Positions 25,071 through 34,436 of a stretch of DNA of 64,000 bases are shown one piece after another. Origin of the DNA: Bacteroidota bacterium (GTDB lineage: Bacteria > Bacteroidota > Bacteroidia > Bacteroidales > NBLH01); assembly GCA_025361565.1 (NCBI GenBank), contig JANYKN010000144.1:110021-174020 (forward strand), in the 5' to 3' direction. Below the pieces are notes generated by a model. The model made no database searches. It saw only the letters and a list, made by a program, of their open reading frames with translations, and was not told the origin of the DNA. The position numbers and the translations under genes are program-made. Numbering within the stretch: the stretch's first letter is position 1; each line of letters opens with the position of its first letter.

Positions 25071-25099
25071 GCACACTTTTATCTGATTGAAAAATGTGC
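25071..25099. terminator. Weak hairpin between converging TPR and FKBP genes
   Basis: GCACACTTTT (25071-25080) pairs with AAAAATGTGC (25090-25099) with one mismatch, and A/T runs lie on both sides. It could end transcription in either direction. Confidence 0.4.
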
Positions 25100-25122
25100 C
25101 TATAAATCAATGATTGATAAGT

Positions 25123-25620
25123 TTATTGAACATTGGTAATTTCAATGTCAAAAACAAGTGTAGTATAACCAGGAATAGTACCGCTACCATATGAACCATA
25201 ACCCAAAGAACTTGGAATAATCAGAGTTGCTTTTCCTCCGTCTCTCATGTATGTAACTCCTTCGTCCCATCCAGGAATTACCATACCATATCCAACCCGG
25301 AAACTAAATGGAGTACCGTTTGAAGCATCGAAAACAGTACCATCTAAAAATCTGCCTTCATAATTCACAGTTATCATTCTTCCATAGCTGGCTTTTTCTC
25401 CTGTTAGTGGTCCAGGAAGGGTTTCAATATAATAAAGACCGGTGTATGATGGCACCGTTGTAATGTTATTATCTGAAATATATTTTTGCAGCGTAGCCTG
25501 TTCTTTATCATATTTTTGCTGTGCAGTTTCTTGTTTATTGCAAGCATTAAATACTAGCATTATAAATGCAGCAATTATTGTTAATTTGCTTAATTTTAAT
25601 ACATTCCTCATATTTTTCAT
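25123..25620 (-). CDS. FKBP-type peptidyl-prolyl isomerase lipoprotein, single domain
   Basis: A 165-residue protein with a lipoprotein signal ending FNAC (Cys about 27) and one FKBP domain. The domain has VNYEGRFLDGTVFDASNG, RVGYGMVIPGWDEGV, GGKATLIIPSSLGYG and a C-terminal LVFDIEITNV. These include the Tyr, Phe-Asp, Val-Ile, Trp and Tyr residues of the FKBP active pocket. The tether implies a role in folding exported proteins. It is the last gene after panB and a second FKBP gene on this strand, 139 bp after the latter, so it may have its own promoter. Confidence 0.94.
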   Translation of the reverse strand: MKNMRNVLKLSKLTIIAAFIMLVFNACNKQETAQQKYDKEQATLQKYISDNNITTVPSYTGLYYIETLPGPLTGEKASYGRMITVNYEGRFLDGTVFDASNGTPFSFRVGYGMVIPGWDEGVTYMRDGGKATLIIPSSLGYGSYGSGTIPGYTTLVFDIEITNVQ

Positions 25621-25759
25621 TGGTTAATTTTTAAAATTCTACATCATTGATTTATAAAACGATTTTATTTCTATGTTATTTTTTAATATTAGAATGAACT
25701 TGCATTCAGATTGTTTAGATAATACATACTATATCCAAATAACTATAAATTTATTTCTA

Positions 25760-26629
25760 TTAATTTGTACCTAATAATTCTACTTCAAAAATCAGAGTAG
25801 AGTAAGGTGGTATGATGGAACCATATCCCTTTTTTCCATAGGCAAGATATGATGGAATAATTAATTTGGCCCTTCCTCCATATTGCATATAAGAAAATCC
25901 TTCTTCCCAGCCTTGTATTACATCACCTTTACCAAGCACAAAAGTATATGCTTCTTTCCTATCATAGCTCGAATCAAATACGCTTCCATCCATTAACATA
26001 CCTTTGTAATTGACTTTTAGCTTATCACCTATTTTCACCTTTCTTCCATTTCCTTTTTTAAGATCAATAAAAAATAGTCCAGATAATTTTGGTTCTATTG
26101 TAATATTGTTCTCTGTAACATATTGATTTATAAATGTTTCTTCTTGTTCCTTCATTTTTTTGGCCATTAATTGCCTTTCTTCGTCAATTTCTTTTTTGTC
26201 AAGTTTTTTTAAAATGGTTATTTCAAAAATCAATTCAGATCCCTTTTTTACACCTTGTGGAAGATTCTTATGCATGGTTTTATTGAAAAATGAATCTGCC
26301 GGGATTATAAATTTGGCGCAGCTGCCTGGCGATAACAATTTCAAAGCATCTTCAAAACTTCCTCCTTTATGAGAGGTTTTATCTATTTGCATTCTGAATG
26401 GAACCCCAAGTTCCTCTGAATTAAACAACACCGAATCAGAAGGACTTGAATATTTCAGTTTTAATTCAACAATATCACCAGTTATTAATTGTGTGGAACT
26501 TAAAGATTTGTTTAATAATTTGTATCTCAAGCCATTATCAGCTGTTTTGTAATCTGCATACTTACCTTTAGAACATGCCGAAATAGAAATCAGAACGAGT
26601 AGAAAAGCTATAATTTGAGAAATTTTCAC
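25760..26629 (-). CDS. FKBP-type isomerase lipoprotein with two FKBP-like domains
   Basis: A 289-residue protein with a lipobox SISAC near residue 19. The C-terminal domain (about 180-289) is a complete FKBP: LKVNYKGMLMDGSVFDSSY, LGKGDVIQGWEEGF, GGRAKLIIPSYLAYG and LIFEVELLG. The first part (about 35-135) keeps the fold pattern (ELKLKYSSPSDSVLFNS, then SFEDALKLLSPGSCAKFIIPADS, ending LIFEITIL) but lacks the DGxxFD and GW residues. It is therefore probably an inactive FKBP domain. A charged helical linker joins them. The start is GTG. The gene lies 21 bp after panB on the same strand. Confidence 0.9.
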   Translation of the reverse strand: MKISQIIAFLLVLISISACSKGKYADYKTADNGLRYKLLNKSLSSTQLITGDIVELKLKYSSPSDSVLFNSEELGVPFRMQIDKTSHKGGSFEDALKLLSPGSCAKFIIPADSFFNKTMHKNLPQGVKKGSELIFEITILKKLDKKEIDEERQLMAKKMKEQEETFINQYVTENNITIEPKLSGLFFIDLKKGNGRKVKIGDKLKVNYKGMLMDGSVFDSSYDRKEAYTFVLGKGDVIQGWEEGFSYMQYGGRAKLIIPSYLAYGKKGYGSIIPPYSTLIFEVELLGTN

Positions 26630-26650
26630 TTTATCATTTGTTACGTAAGG

Positions 26651-27466
26651 TCAATAAGATTCTTTTTCATTTGGGAAGTCAAGATTTTTTACATCCTGTA
26701 TATAATTTTGAACCGCTCCTTTTATTTCTCCAGCCAAATTATGGTATCTCCTTAAAAAGCGCGGTGAAAATTCTTGTGTAATGCCGAGCATATCATGGAT
26801 GACTAAAACCTGACCATCCACATCAGGTCCAGCTCCAATACCAATTATAGGGGTATAAAGCTCAGCGGCAACTTGGGCTGCAAGTTTTGCTGGTATTTTT
26901 TCTAATACAATTCCAAAACAGCCACTTTCTTCAAGTAAATGGGCATCTTCGATTAGTTTTTTCGCTTCCAGTTCTTCTTTTGCTCTAACAACATATGTCC
27001 CAAACTTATGGATTGATTGTGGAGTCAACCCCAAATGACCCATTACTGGTATTCCTGCACTTAATATTCTTTCAATCGATTCTTTGATTTCTTTTCCACC
27101 TTCCATTTTAACAGCATGAGCACCTGTTTCTTTCATAATCCTGATTGCAGAAGATAATGCCAACATAGAGTTGCCCTGGTATGAACCAAAAGGCAGGTCA
27201 ACAACAATTAATGCACGTTTAACAGCCCTGACTACTGAACAGGCATGATAAATCATTTCATCCAACGTGATTGGTAAGGTAGAATCATGGCCCGCCATTA
27301 CATTTGATGCTGAGTCACCTACCAATATTACATCAATACCTGCCTGATCAATTATTTTTGCCATTGAATAATCGTAGGCAGTCAGCATAGATATCTTTTC
27401 ATGTCTTAGCTTCATTTCGTGAAGGACATGGGTTGTTACTTTTTTTACATTCAGATGTACGGACAT
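26651..27466 (-). CDS. panB: 3-methyl-2-oxobutanoate hydroxymethyltransferase
   Basis: PanB adds a hydroxymethyl group from methylene-THF to 2-oxoisovalerate, giving ketopantoate for pantothenate and CoA. The 271-residue protein shows [55 protein letters not shown] and [12 protein letters not shown], and near the end [20 protein letters not shown]. These blocks contain the Mg-binding Asp and Glu residues and the family signature. A promoter match is present upstream (27497-27526). No panC/panD is in the window. Confidence 0.97.
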   Translation of the reverse strand: MSVHLNVKKVTTHVLHEMKLRHEKISMLTAYDYSMAKIIDQAGIDVILVGDSASNVMAGHDSTLPITLDEMIYHACSVVRAVKRALIVVDLPFGSYQGNSMLALSSAIRIMKETGAHAVKMEGGKEIKESIERILSAGIPVMGHLGLTPQSIHKFGTYVVRAKEELEAKKLIEDAHLLEESGCFGIVLEKIPAKLAAQVAAELYTPIIGIGAGPDVDGQVLVIHDMLGITQEFSPRFLRRYHNLAGEIKGAVQNYIQDVKNLDFPNEKESY

Positions 27467-27496
27467 TGTTAAAGGCTATTGGTTATAATTTCAATG

Positions 27497-27526
27497 CAAA
27501 GTTATATTAATCGTTCTAAATGCAAA
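27497..27526 (-). promoter_or_regulatory. Promoter of panB
   Basis: On the minus strand TTTG (27523-27526), an 18-nt spacer, and TAACTTTG (27497-27504) match the Bacteroidota consensus. The predicted leader is about 25 nt. Confidence 0.5.
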
Positions 27527-27753
27527 AATGCAATGAAATATTATAAATAATGATTTGCGATTTTGGCTAATTTCTTATCGTTATAATTTTATTCCTGTCT
27601 TTTTGACATAAAGTATGACAAAATCAGAACACTTTGTAGATAGATATCGGTCAATCTTGCTTGTAATTGTATTTCCAATGGGCTGGCATAATGATTGACA
27701 AACGTAGAATGTATAAAAATGAAATGCATAAAAATTATTAAATTATATTCAAA

Positions 27754-29664
27754 ATGGGAAAAATAATCGGAATTGATTTAGGAACAACAAATTCATGTGT
27801 TTCTGTTATGGAAGGCAATGAACCAGTTGTAATTCCAAACAGCGAAGGAAAAAGAACAACCCCTTCGATAGTTGCTTTTATTGATGGTGGCGAACGTAAA
27901 GTAGGTGATCCTGCCAAACGTCAGGCTATTACAAATGCTGAAAAAACAATATTTTCGATAAAAAGGTTCATGGGCGAAACATTTGATAGGGTTCAAATGG
28001 AAGTAGGAAGGGTGCCTTATAAAGTAATCAAAGGTAAGAACAATACTCCAAGGGTATTAATTGATGGAAGGGAATATTCTCCTCAGGAAATTTCAGCAAT
28101 GGTTCTTCAGAAAATGAAGAAAACAGCAGAAGATTATCTTGGACACGAAGTTAAAGAAGCAGTTATTACTGTTCCTGCTTATTTTTCCGATTCTCAAAGA
28201 CAAGCTACCAAAGAAGCTGGAGAAATTGCCGGGCTTGAAGTAAGAAGGATTATTAATGAACCAACTGCCGCATCTCTTGCATATGGACTTGACAAAAAAG
28301 GGAAGGATATTACAGTTGCTGTATTTGACCTTGGTGGAGGAACTTTCGATATTTCAATTCTTGAGCTTGGTGACGGTGTTTTTGAAGTGAAATCAACCAA
28401 TGGTGATACCCATTTGGGTGGTGATGATTTTGACCAGGTAATTATGGATTGGCTGGCCGAATCGTTTAAAGAAGAACATTCTATTGACCTGCGAAAAGAC
28501 CCAATGGCTCTTCAACGTTTGAAAGAAGCTGCTGAAAAAGCCAAGATTGAATTATCTAGTACTACCAGTACTGAGATTAATTTACCTTATATTATGCCGG
28601 TAGATGGAATTCCAAAACATTTGGTTAAAACTTTATCTCGTGCTAAATTTGAACAATTGGCGGATTCTTTGATTCAAAGAGTAATTGGCCCTTGTAAATT
28701 GGCATTGAAAGATTCTGGATTAAGTATGTCCGATATTAGTGAAGTTATTCTAGTTGGTGGTTCTACAAGGATTCCAGCAATTCAGGATAAAGTAAAAGAG
28801 TTTTTTGGGAAGGAACCTTCAAAAGGCGTAAATCCAGATGAAGTAGTTGCAATTGGAGCTGCTATTCAAGGTGGAGTTTTAACAGGTGAAGTGAACGATG
28901 TTCTTTTGTTGGATGTTACTCCATTGTCTTTAGGTATTGAAACCATGGGTGGCGTAATGACCAGATTGATTGAGTCTAACACAACTATTCCTACTAAAAA
29001 ATCAGAAACATTTACTACAGCAGTTGATAACCAGCCTTCGGTTGAAATACATGTTTTACAAGGCGAAAGACCTTTGGCTAAGGACAATAAGACAATTGGT
29101 CGTTTCCATCTAGATAGTATTCCACCTGCACCTCGTGGTATCCCTCAAGTTGAAGTAACTTTTGACATTGATGCCAATGGTATTTTAAATGTATCGGCAA
29201 AAGATAGGGGCACAGGCAAAGAGCAAAGTATCCGTATTGAAGCATCTTCCGGTCTGACAGATGCTGAAATTGAAAAAATGAAAAATGAGGCTAAAGTTAA
29301 TGCTGAAGCTGACAGAATTGAAAAAGAGCGTATCGATAAACTCAATCATGCCGATAGTTTAATTTTCCAAACTGAAAAACAATTAAAGGAATTTGGGGAT
29401 AAACTTCCTTCAGATAAAAAGGGACCTATTGAAGCAGCTCTTGCTAAACTGAAAGATGCTCATAAGGCACAGGATTTAAAAGGTATTGATGCTGCAACAG
29501 TAGAACTAAATACAGTTTTTCAAGCTGCATCGCAGGAAATGTATAATGCTCAATCGCAACAGCAGCAGCAAACTGAAAACACATCAGGTGGTTCACAACA
29601 AAGTGGTGGCCAGAAATCGGGTGGTGATGAAGTTACTGATGTTGATTTCGAAGAAGTTAAATAA
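27754..29664 (+). CDS. dnaK: Chaperone DnaK (Hsp70)
   Basis: The 636-residue chaperone has the nucleotide-binding domain opening [19 protein letters not shown], then [48 protein letters not shown] and [11 protein letters not shown]. The substrate-binding domain has [11 protein letters not shown] and [13 protein letters not shown] helical lid follows, then a Gln/Gly-rich tail ending TDVDFEEVK, close to the EEVD-like end of bacterial DnaK. It stands alone: no grpE or dnaJ is adjacent. No clear CIRCE element was recognised upstream. Confidence 0.99.
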   Translation: MGKIIGIDLGTTNSCVSVMEGNEPVVIPNSEGKRTTPSIVAFIDGGERKVGDPAKRQAITNAEKTIFSIKRFMGETFDRVQMEVGRVPYKVIKGKNNTPRVLIDGREYSPQEISAMVLQKMKKTAEDYLGHEVKEAVITVPAYFSDSQRQATKEAGEIAGLEVRRIINEPTAASLAYGLDKKGKDITVAVFDLGGGTFDISILELGDGVFEVKSTNGDTHLGGDDFDQVIMDWLAESFKEEHSIDLRKDPMALQRLKEAAEKAKIELSSTTSTEINLPYIMPVDGIPKHLVKTLSRAKFEQLADSLIQRVIGPCKLALKDSGLSMSDISEVILVGGSTRIPAIQDKVKEFFGKEPSKGVNPDEVVAIGAAIQGGVLTGEVNDVLLLDVTPLSLGIETMGGVMTRLIESNTTIPTKKSETFTTAVDNQPSVEIHVLQGERPLAKDNKTIGRFHLDSIPPAPRGIPQVEVTFDIDANGILNVSAKDRGTGKEQSIRIEASSGLTDAEIEKMKNEAKVNAEADRIEKERIDKLNHADSLIFQTEKQLKEFGDKLPSDKKGPIEAALAKLKDAHKAQDLKGIDAATVELNTVFQAASQEMYNAQSQQQQQTENTSGGSQQSGGQKSGGDEVTDVDFEEVK

Positions 29665-29683
29665 TTTCAATATTTAAAATACG

Positions 29684-29716
29684 AAAGGCTATTCAAGATT
29701 TTGGATAGCCTTTTTT
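29684..29716 (+). terminator. Rho-independent terminator of dnaK
   Basis: A 13-bp stem with one G-U pair (29684-29696 with 29701-29713), a 4-nt loop and a T-run. Confidence 0.9.
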
Positions 29717-29885
29717 ATTAGGATTCATTAATATAGCGTTTGGCAAAATTATATTCTTGTTAGTTTTTAGAATAAATATTTAATATGACTGTCAATTTGT
29801 CAAGTACATTTTGTTTAAAAAGATTGAATTGTTTTTAATTCAGATCTCATAACATCAAGTGCAAAATCGACTTAAAAAGTTTTAA

Positions 29886-29893
29886 TATATTTG
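29886..29893 (+). promoter_or_regulatory. -7 box of the M48 protease gene
   Basis: TATATTTG is an exact TAnnTTTG match, 18 bp upstream of ATG 29912. The -33 region is not clear. Confidence 0.4.
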
Positions 29894-29911
29894 CAGCTAA
29901 ATAATTAAAAA

Positions 29912-31153
29912 ATGGAACAAATTCTTTTTTATATCATTATCGCAATTATTACTGTTGAATATTTGGTTTCAAGAATTCTTGATTCTTTAAATTCAAGTTG
30001 GAGAACAAAAGATTTACCTGATGTTCTTCAAAATATTTATAAACCTGAAGAATACGAAAAGTCTCAGAAATATGGAAAGGTAAACAGCCGCTTTTCTTTA
30101 ATTTCAGGTAGTTTTCAAGTGTTTTTGGTATTGGGTATGCTTTTATTTGGCGGATTTGGTTATATCGATAATTTAGTACATCAGTTTGCTGATAATCAAA
30201 TTTTTGCATCGCTTATATTTTTCGGAATTATATTTATTGTATCTGATATTTTAGGATTGCCATTTTCAATTTATTCCACTTTTGTTATCGAAGAAAGATT
30301 TGGATTTAATAAAACTACTAAAAAAACTTTTGTATTGGATAAACTAAAAGGTTACCTATTGGCAGCTATAATTGGTGGCGGATTAATGACATTAATTATT
30401 TGGTTTTATTACCAAACCACCACTATGTTCTGGATATATGCATGGCTGGCATTAAGTTCTTTTTCAATTTTCATGGTCATGTTCTACTCCAACCTTATAG
30501 TTCCATTGTTTAATAAGCAAACACCGCTTGAGGATGGAGTCCTAAGAGATGCAATACAGGAGTTTTCGCAAAAAGCAGGTTTTAAACTCGATAATATATT
30601 TGTAATTGATGGTTCAAAAAGATCTTCAAAGGCTAATGCTTATTTTACCGGACTTGGTTCAAAAAAGCGGATAGTACTTTATGATACACTCATAAAAGAT
30701 CTGCAAACCAATGAGATAGTTGCAGTTTTAGCGCATGAAATTGGTCATTATAAGTTAAAACATACATTGAGTTCAATTATTCTTTCTATTATACAAACTG
30801 GAATAATTTTCTATGTACTTTCTTTATTTATCGGTAATCCTGATTTGTCAAAAGCGCTTGGTGGATCAGCAGCCACATTTGAACTTGGACTAATAGCTTT
30901 TGGAATTTTATTTAGCCCTATATCAACAGTTCTGAGTTTGCTGATGAACATAATTTCAAGAAAAAATGAATATCAGGCAGATCATTTTGCAGCAAAATAT
31001 AATCAGGGTGAGGCTCTTGTTTCTGCACTTAAGAACTTATCTGTGAAAAACCTAACCAATCTAACTCCACATCCGGCATATGTTTTTGCCTATTATTCGC
31101 ATCCTACGCTAAATCAGCGGATTCAAGCTATTTTTTCAAAATCTAATTTATAA
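29912..31153 (+). CDS. M48-family membrane metalloprotease, Ste24/CAAX protease 1-like
   Basis: A 413-residue protein with about seven hydrophobic helices. The zinc motif H275-E-I-G-H279 lies in AVLAHEIGHYKLKH, and the third ligand is in EYQADHFAA (Glu353). The N-terminal region, with RFGFNKTT and NAYFTGLGSKKRIVLYDTL just before the zinc helix, is like eukaryotic Ste24 rather than the shorter HtpX. In bacteria it probably acts in membrane protein quality control. It is 5 bp upstream of cinA, so the two are likely co-transcribed. Confidence 0.93.
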   Translation: MEQILFYIIIAIITVEYLVSRILDSLNSSWRTKDLPDVLQNIYKPEEYEKSQKYGKVNSRFSLISGSFQVFLVLGMLLFGGFGYIDNLVHQFADNQIFASLIFFGIIFIVSDILGLPFSIYSTFVIEERFGFNKTTKKTFVLDKLKGYLLAAIIGGGLMTLIIWFYYQTTTMFWIYAWLALSSFSIFMVMFYSNLIVPLFNKQTPLEDGVLRDAIQEFSQKAGFKLDNIFVIDGSKRSSKANAYFTGLGSKKRIVLYDTLIKDLQTNEIVAVLAHEIGHYKLKHTLSSIILSIIQTGIIFYVLSLFIGNPDLSKALGGSAATFELGLIAFGILFSPISTVLSLLMNIISRKNEYQADHFAAKYNQGEALVSALKNLSVKNLTNLTPHPAYVFAYYSHPTLNQRIQAIFSKSNL

Positions 31154-31158
31154 TTCCA

Positions 31159-32403
31159 ATGACAGCAGAAATTATAACTATTGGCGATGAAATCCTAATC
31201 GGCCAAATCATTGATTCTAATTCGGCATGGATATCAGAACAGTTAAATTTGATTGGTGTAAACGTAAGGCAGAAATCTTCTGTGGGTGACGATAAAAATC
31301 ATATTATCAATGCTTTGGACGAAGCCTCAAAAAGAGCGCAATTGATATTTATTACCGGTGGATTAGGTCCAACAAAAGATGATATTACAAAATCAACGCT
31401 TTGCGAGTATTTCAACACAAAATTGGTTTTTAACGAGGATATATATAAAGATGTTGAAGGCTTTTTTGTAATACGAAAATTGCCAATGCTTGAATCAAAC
31501 AGAATGCAGGCTGAGGTGTCCGAAAATTGCGAAGTAATCAGAAATTTTAAAGGTACCGCACCTGGTATGTGGTTTGAAAAGAATGGAGTACAATATATTA
31601 GTATGCCCGGTGTTCCTTTCGAGATGAAAGCCATGATGGAAGATAGCATTCTTCCGTTGATTAAACTACGTTTTAAACTTCCTTTTATCCTGCATCGAAC
31701 CATTTTAACACATGGTTTGGGAGAATCATTCCTTGCTCAAAGAATTGAAGAATGGGAAAACAATTTGCCTAATAATCTTAGATTGGCATATCTTCCATCA
31801 CCTGAACATGTTCGCCTTAGAATGAGTATTTATGGCGATGATGAAATCCAACTTCAAAAAGCACTTGATGAACAAGAGGCAAAACTAAAAACTTATTTGA
31901 GCAAAGAAATCTATGGATTTGAAAAACAGACTTTAGAAGAAGTGGTTGGTAATCTATTAAAAGTTAATAAAGCTACAGTTTCTACTGCCGAAAGTTGTAC
32001 AGGAGGTAACATTTCCCATCTTTTAACATCTGTATCAGGTAGTTCTGAATATTATAAAGGTTCTGTTATTGCCTATTCCAATGAAGTTAAAACCAATGTG
32101 TTGCAAGTAAAACTAAACGATATAGAATCTCATGGTGTTGTTAGTGAGGAAGTTGTTATTCAGATGGCCGAAGGTGTTAGAAAACTTATGCAAACTGATT
32201 ATGCCATAGCAACGTCCGGAATTGCAGGTCCAAATGGAGGAACCAATGAAAAACCAGTTGGTACTACCTGGATTGCAATTGCTGGAAAGAAAAAGACGTG
32301 GACCAAAAAATTTGTTTATGCCAATGACAGAAATATCAATATACAAAGAGCAAGTTACAGTGCGCTTGACAGCTTAAGGAGAATACTATTGGATTATATT
32401 TAG
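31159..32403 (+). CDS. cinA: CinA-family protein (competence/damage-inducible; NMN amidohydrolase domain)
   Basis: The 414-residue protein has the two CinA domains. The N-terminal MoaB/COG1058-like domain (about 1-170) opens EIITIGDEILIGQIIDSNSAWIS and has FITGGLGPTKDDITK. The C-terminal PncC domain (about 260-414) shows STAESCTGGNISHLLTSVSGSS, VIAYSNEVK, GVVSEEVV and ATSGIAGPNGG, with the catalytic Ser in AESCTGG. PncC deamidates NMN; the N-terminal part hydrolyses ADP-ribose-type compounds in characterised members. It converges on the serpin gene with one base between. Confidence 0.96.
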   Translation: MTAEIITIGDEILIGQIIDSNSAWISEQLNLIGVNVRQKSSVGDDKNHIINALDEASKRAQLIFITGGLGPTKDDITKSTLCEYFNTKLVFNEDIYKDVEGFFVIRKLPMLESNRMQAEVSENCEVIRNFKGTAPGMWFEKNGVQYISMPGVPFEMKAMMEDSILPLIKLRFKLPFILHRTILTHGLGESFLAQRIEEWENNLPNNLRLAYLPSPEHVRLRMSIYGDDEIQLQKALDEQEAKLKTYLSKEIYGFEKQTLEEVVGNLLKVNKATVSTAESCTGGNISHLLTSVSGSSEYYKGSVIAYSNEVKTNVLQVKLNDIESHGVVSEEVVIQMAEGVRKLMQTDYAIATSGIAGPNGGTNEKPVGTTWIAIAGKKKTWTKKFVYANDRNINIQRASYSALDSLRRILLDYI

Positions 32404-32404
32404 A

Positions 32405-33562
32405 TCAAAGATTCCCAACTTTTCCAATAAAAAGGATTCCTTGAGAATATTTTTCATAGATAACGAAAATAAAAGGATGATCAATTAGAACTGTTTTTTC
32501 CTTCTGGTATGAATCCGTAGAAGCATCTGATTTTTCGATTCCATTACTGGAAATATTTAAATTGGTAATATGTTCAAAATCAGATAAGTATAAATTATTT
32601 TGTTTAGAAAGTTTTGAAAAATCAGCTGTTGACTTTTTAAAACCTGATGATAGAAGACTACTTTTTAAAATCCCTTTTAAAGTCTTAATCCCAGTTAACT
32701 CAATTTTTGGCATGATTACTTCCAGTAATTGTGTTCTGAATTTATTTTTAATTCTTTCTAGCAACCTGGTATCCATTTTTTTACACAAATCATCAATAGA
32801 TTCTGTATTTTGGGGAACTATGAGTAAAATATTAAAATTGCCACGTCCTAATGGTAGTTCAACCGCTTTTACAGTTTGATCTGAATAATAGTTTAATTGA
32901 GATTTAGAAACAATCATTTCAACAAAATTGCTTTCATTTGGGCTTTTGTAAAAAGGAGATTCTTCAACTCTTACCTCATATTTACTTTTCGAATTAAAAT
33001 CGAAAGAATTGATCATTTGAAAAGAATTTACGTCCGATACTGAAAACTTATCATTTATATCTTCTATAAATCCGGCATTTTCATCAAAAATTACTCCTGT
33101 GTAGTTATTATTTTTATTGAGATTTTTAAATTTAGACTCCAAAGAAATTTCTTCTGATAAAGCAATTTTACTAGAGTTTTTGATCTTTGAATTATAATCG
33201 ATTTCTGAATATAAATTATTTAGATGATCGAATCCTTCAATTATATCGCTGTCTTTGAAATTAATAACGTGTAAAATAAGTTTTATTTCATTATTGGTAT
33301 TATTATTTGACGCTTGTAAAAGTGAGTTTAGCGATAAGGCGATTCCAATCGGAGAGATCAGAATATTTTCATCATTTTCAGTATTGATAGCTAATTGTCT
33401 AAAACAGTTAAATCCAAAATGGTTACTATTATCTATCAGGATTTTTTCAATATCAGGTATAATGCAAGGTTTTGAAAGCACTTCTGTTGTCTGTTCCTTT
33501 TTGCAGAAAACAAAAAGACAGGAAAATAAAAGAAAGATGAAAATATTTTTTTTAATCTGCAT
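32405..33562 (-). CDS. Serpin-family lipoprotein with degenerate reactive loop
   Basis: A 385-residue protein with a lipoprotein signal peptide ending LFVFC (Cys about 20). Serpin marks are NILISPIGIALSLNSLLQASNN near residue 70, VKAVELPLGRGNFNILLIVPQN, LEVIMPKIELTG and the C-terminal signature IDHPFIFVIYEKYSQGILFIGKV. The segment that should be hinge and reactive loop reads ISSNGIEKSDASTDSYQKE. It lacks the run of small residues (Ala/Gly/Ser/Thr) at P12-P9 seen in inhibitory serpins. The middle of the domain also looks shortened. It may be a non-inhibitory or regulatory serpin on the cell surface. Confidence 0.85.
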   Translation of the reverse strand: MQIKKNIFIFLLFSCLFVFCKKEQTTEVLSKPCIIPDIEKILIDNSNHFGFNCFRQLAINTENDENILISPIGIALSLNSLLQASNNNTNNEIKLILHVINFKDSDIIEGFDHLNNLYSEIDYNSKIKNSSKIALSEEISLESKFKNLNKNNNYTGVIFDENAGFIEDINDKFSVSDVNSFQMINSFDFNSKSKYEVRVEESPFYKSPNESNFVEMIVSKSQLNYYSDQTVKAVELPLGRGNFNILLIVPQNTESIDDLCKKMDTRLLERIKNKFRTQLLEVIMPKIELTGIKTLKGILKSSLLSSGFKKSTADFSKLSKQNNLYLSDFEHITNLNISSNGIEKSDASTDSYQKEKTVLIDHPFIFVIYEKYSQGILFIGKVGNL

Positions 33563-33875
33563 AAATAGTATTTTTAACTAAGATGCAAATAATACGGCAA
33601 AAGGTTGCTGCTTATTTTAATGCTTTGATAAATGTGTACATTTCTTAGATGAAAAGTGATATTTTCTTGATATATTTTTTTATTAAAAAATCTTGTGATT
33701 TTCATAATATAACTTCAAAAAGTAATTCATTGAAAACGATTATATTGCATTGAATTTTTATAAAAACATTTTTTAATTTAATTTTGCTACGCAACCAATT
33801 TAATTTTTATTCCATCATTAGATTGTGCTGTAATTTTTAAATGATTTGATTAAGTATACGTTTTAAAATACATAT
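33563..33875. other. Intergenic region between divergent serpin and ECF sigma genes
   Basis: 313 bp, A+T-rich, no gene. TAATTTTG (33779-33786) is a possible -7 box for the sigma factor but lacks a -33 partner at the usual spacing. No hairpin or repeat of note was seen. Confidence 0.4.
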
Positions 33876-34436
33876 TTGACCCAACTGGATGATATAATCA
33901 AGGGATGTGTTGCAGGTAAACCTGAGGCACAGGAGGCTTTATATAAAAAGTACTCGGGTAAATTGTTTGGTATAAGTTTAAGATATACCAAAGATCATTC
34001 AGCAGCGGAAGATGTTTTGCAAGAAGGGTTTATGAAAATTTTTACTAATATTTCATCTTTTAAGGGTACAGGTTCATTTGAAGGTTGGATAAGGAGGGTA
34101 TTAATTAATACCGCTTTGGAAAGATTTAGAAAACATTTTCAGATGTATCCAATTACAGATGTTAATGAAAGTGAGAGTTCATTTAATTATGATAATGTTT
34201 TAAACGATATTTCAGTTAAAGACTTGTTGAATCTCATTCAGGAATTGCCTCCAGCATATCGAATGGTGTTTAATTTATATGCAATTGACGGATATTCTCA
34301 TAAAGAAATAAGTAATATTTTAAATATTTCAATTGGTACATCTAAATCTAATTTATCACGGGCTAGAAAATTATTACAAATAAAAGTAAATAAACATTTT
34401 ATTTTACCGGACGAAGAAATATCAAAAAGTTGTTAA
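33876..34436 (+). CDS. ECF-type RNA polymerase sigma factor
   Basis: The 186-residue protein has sigma-70 region 2 (about 20-90: EALYKKYSGKLFGISLRYTKD, AEDVLQEGFMKIFTNISSF, SFEGWIRRVLINTALERFR) and region 4 (about 118-172: LIQELPPAYRMVFNLYAIDGYSHKEISNILNISIGTSKSNLSRARKLL without region 3). The start is TTG 33876, the only one that leaves the normal N-terminus. The next gene begins inside its stop codon region. That gene's product has a cytoplasmic N-terminus and one membrane helix, which fits an anti-sigma partner. Confidence 0.94.
   Translation: MTQLDDIIKGCVAGKPEAQEALYKKYSGKLFGISLRYTKDHSAAEDVLQEGFMKIFTNISSFKGTGSFEGWIRRVLINTALERFRKHFQMYPITDVNESESSFNYDNVLNDISVKDLLNLIQELPPAYRMVFNLYAIDGYSHKEISNILNISIGTSKSNLSRARKLLQIKVNKHFILPDEEISKSC

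Noticed and set aside
27467..27753. CIRCE or heat-shock operator before dnaK
   Set aside because: No TTAGCACTC-N9-GAGTGCTAA inverted repeat could be found on either strand.
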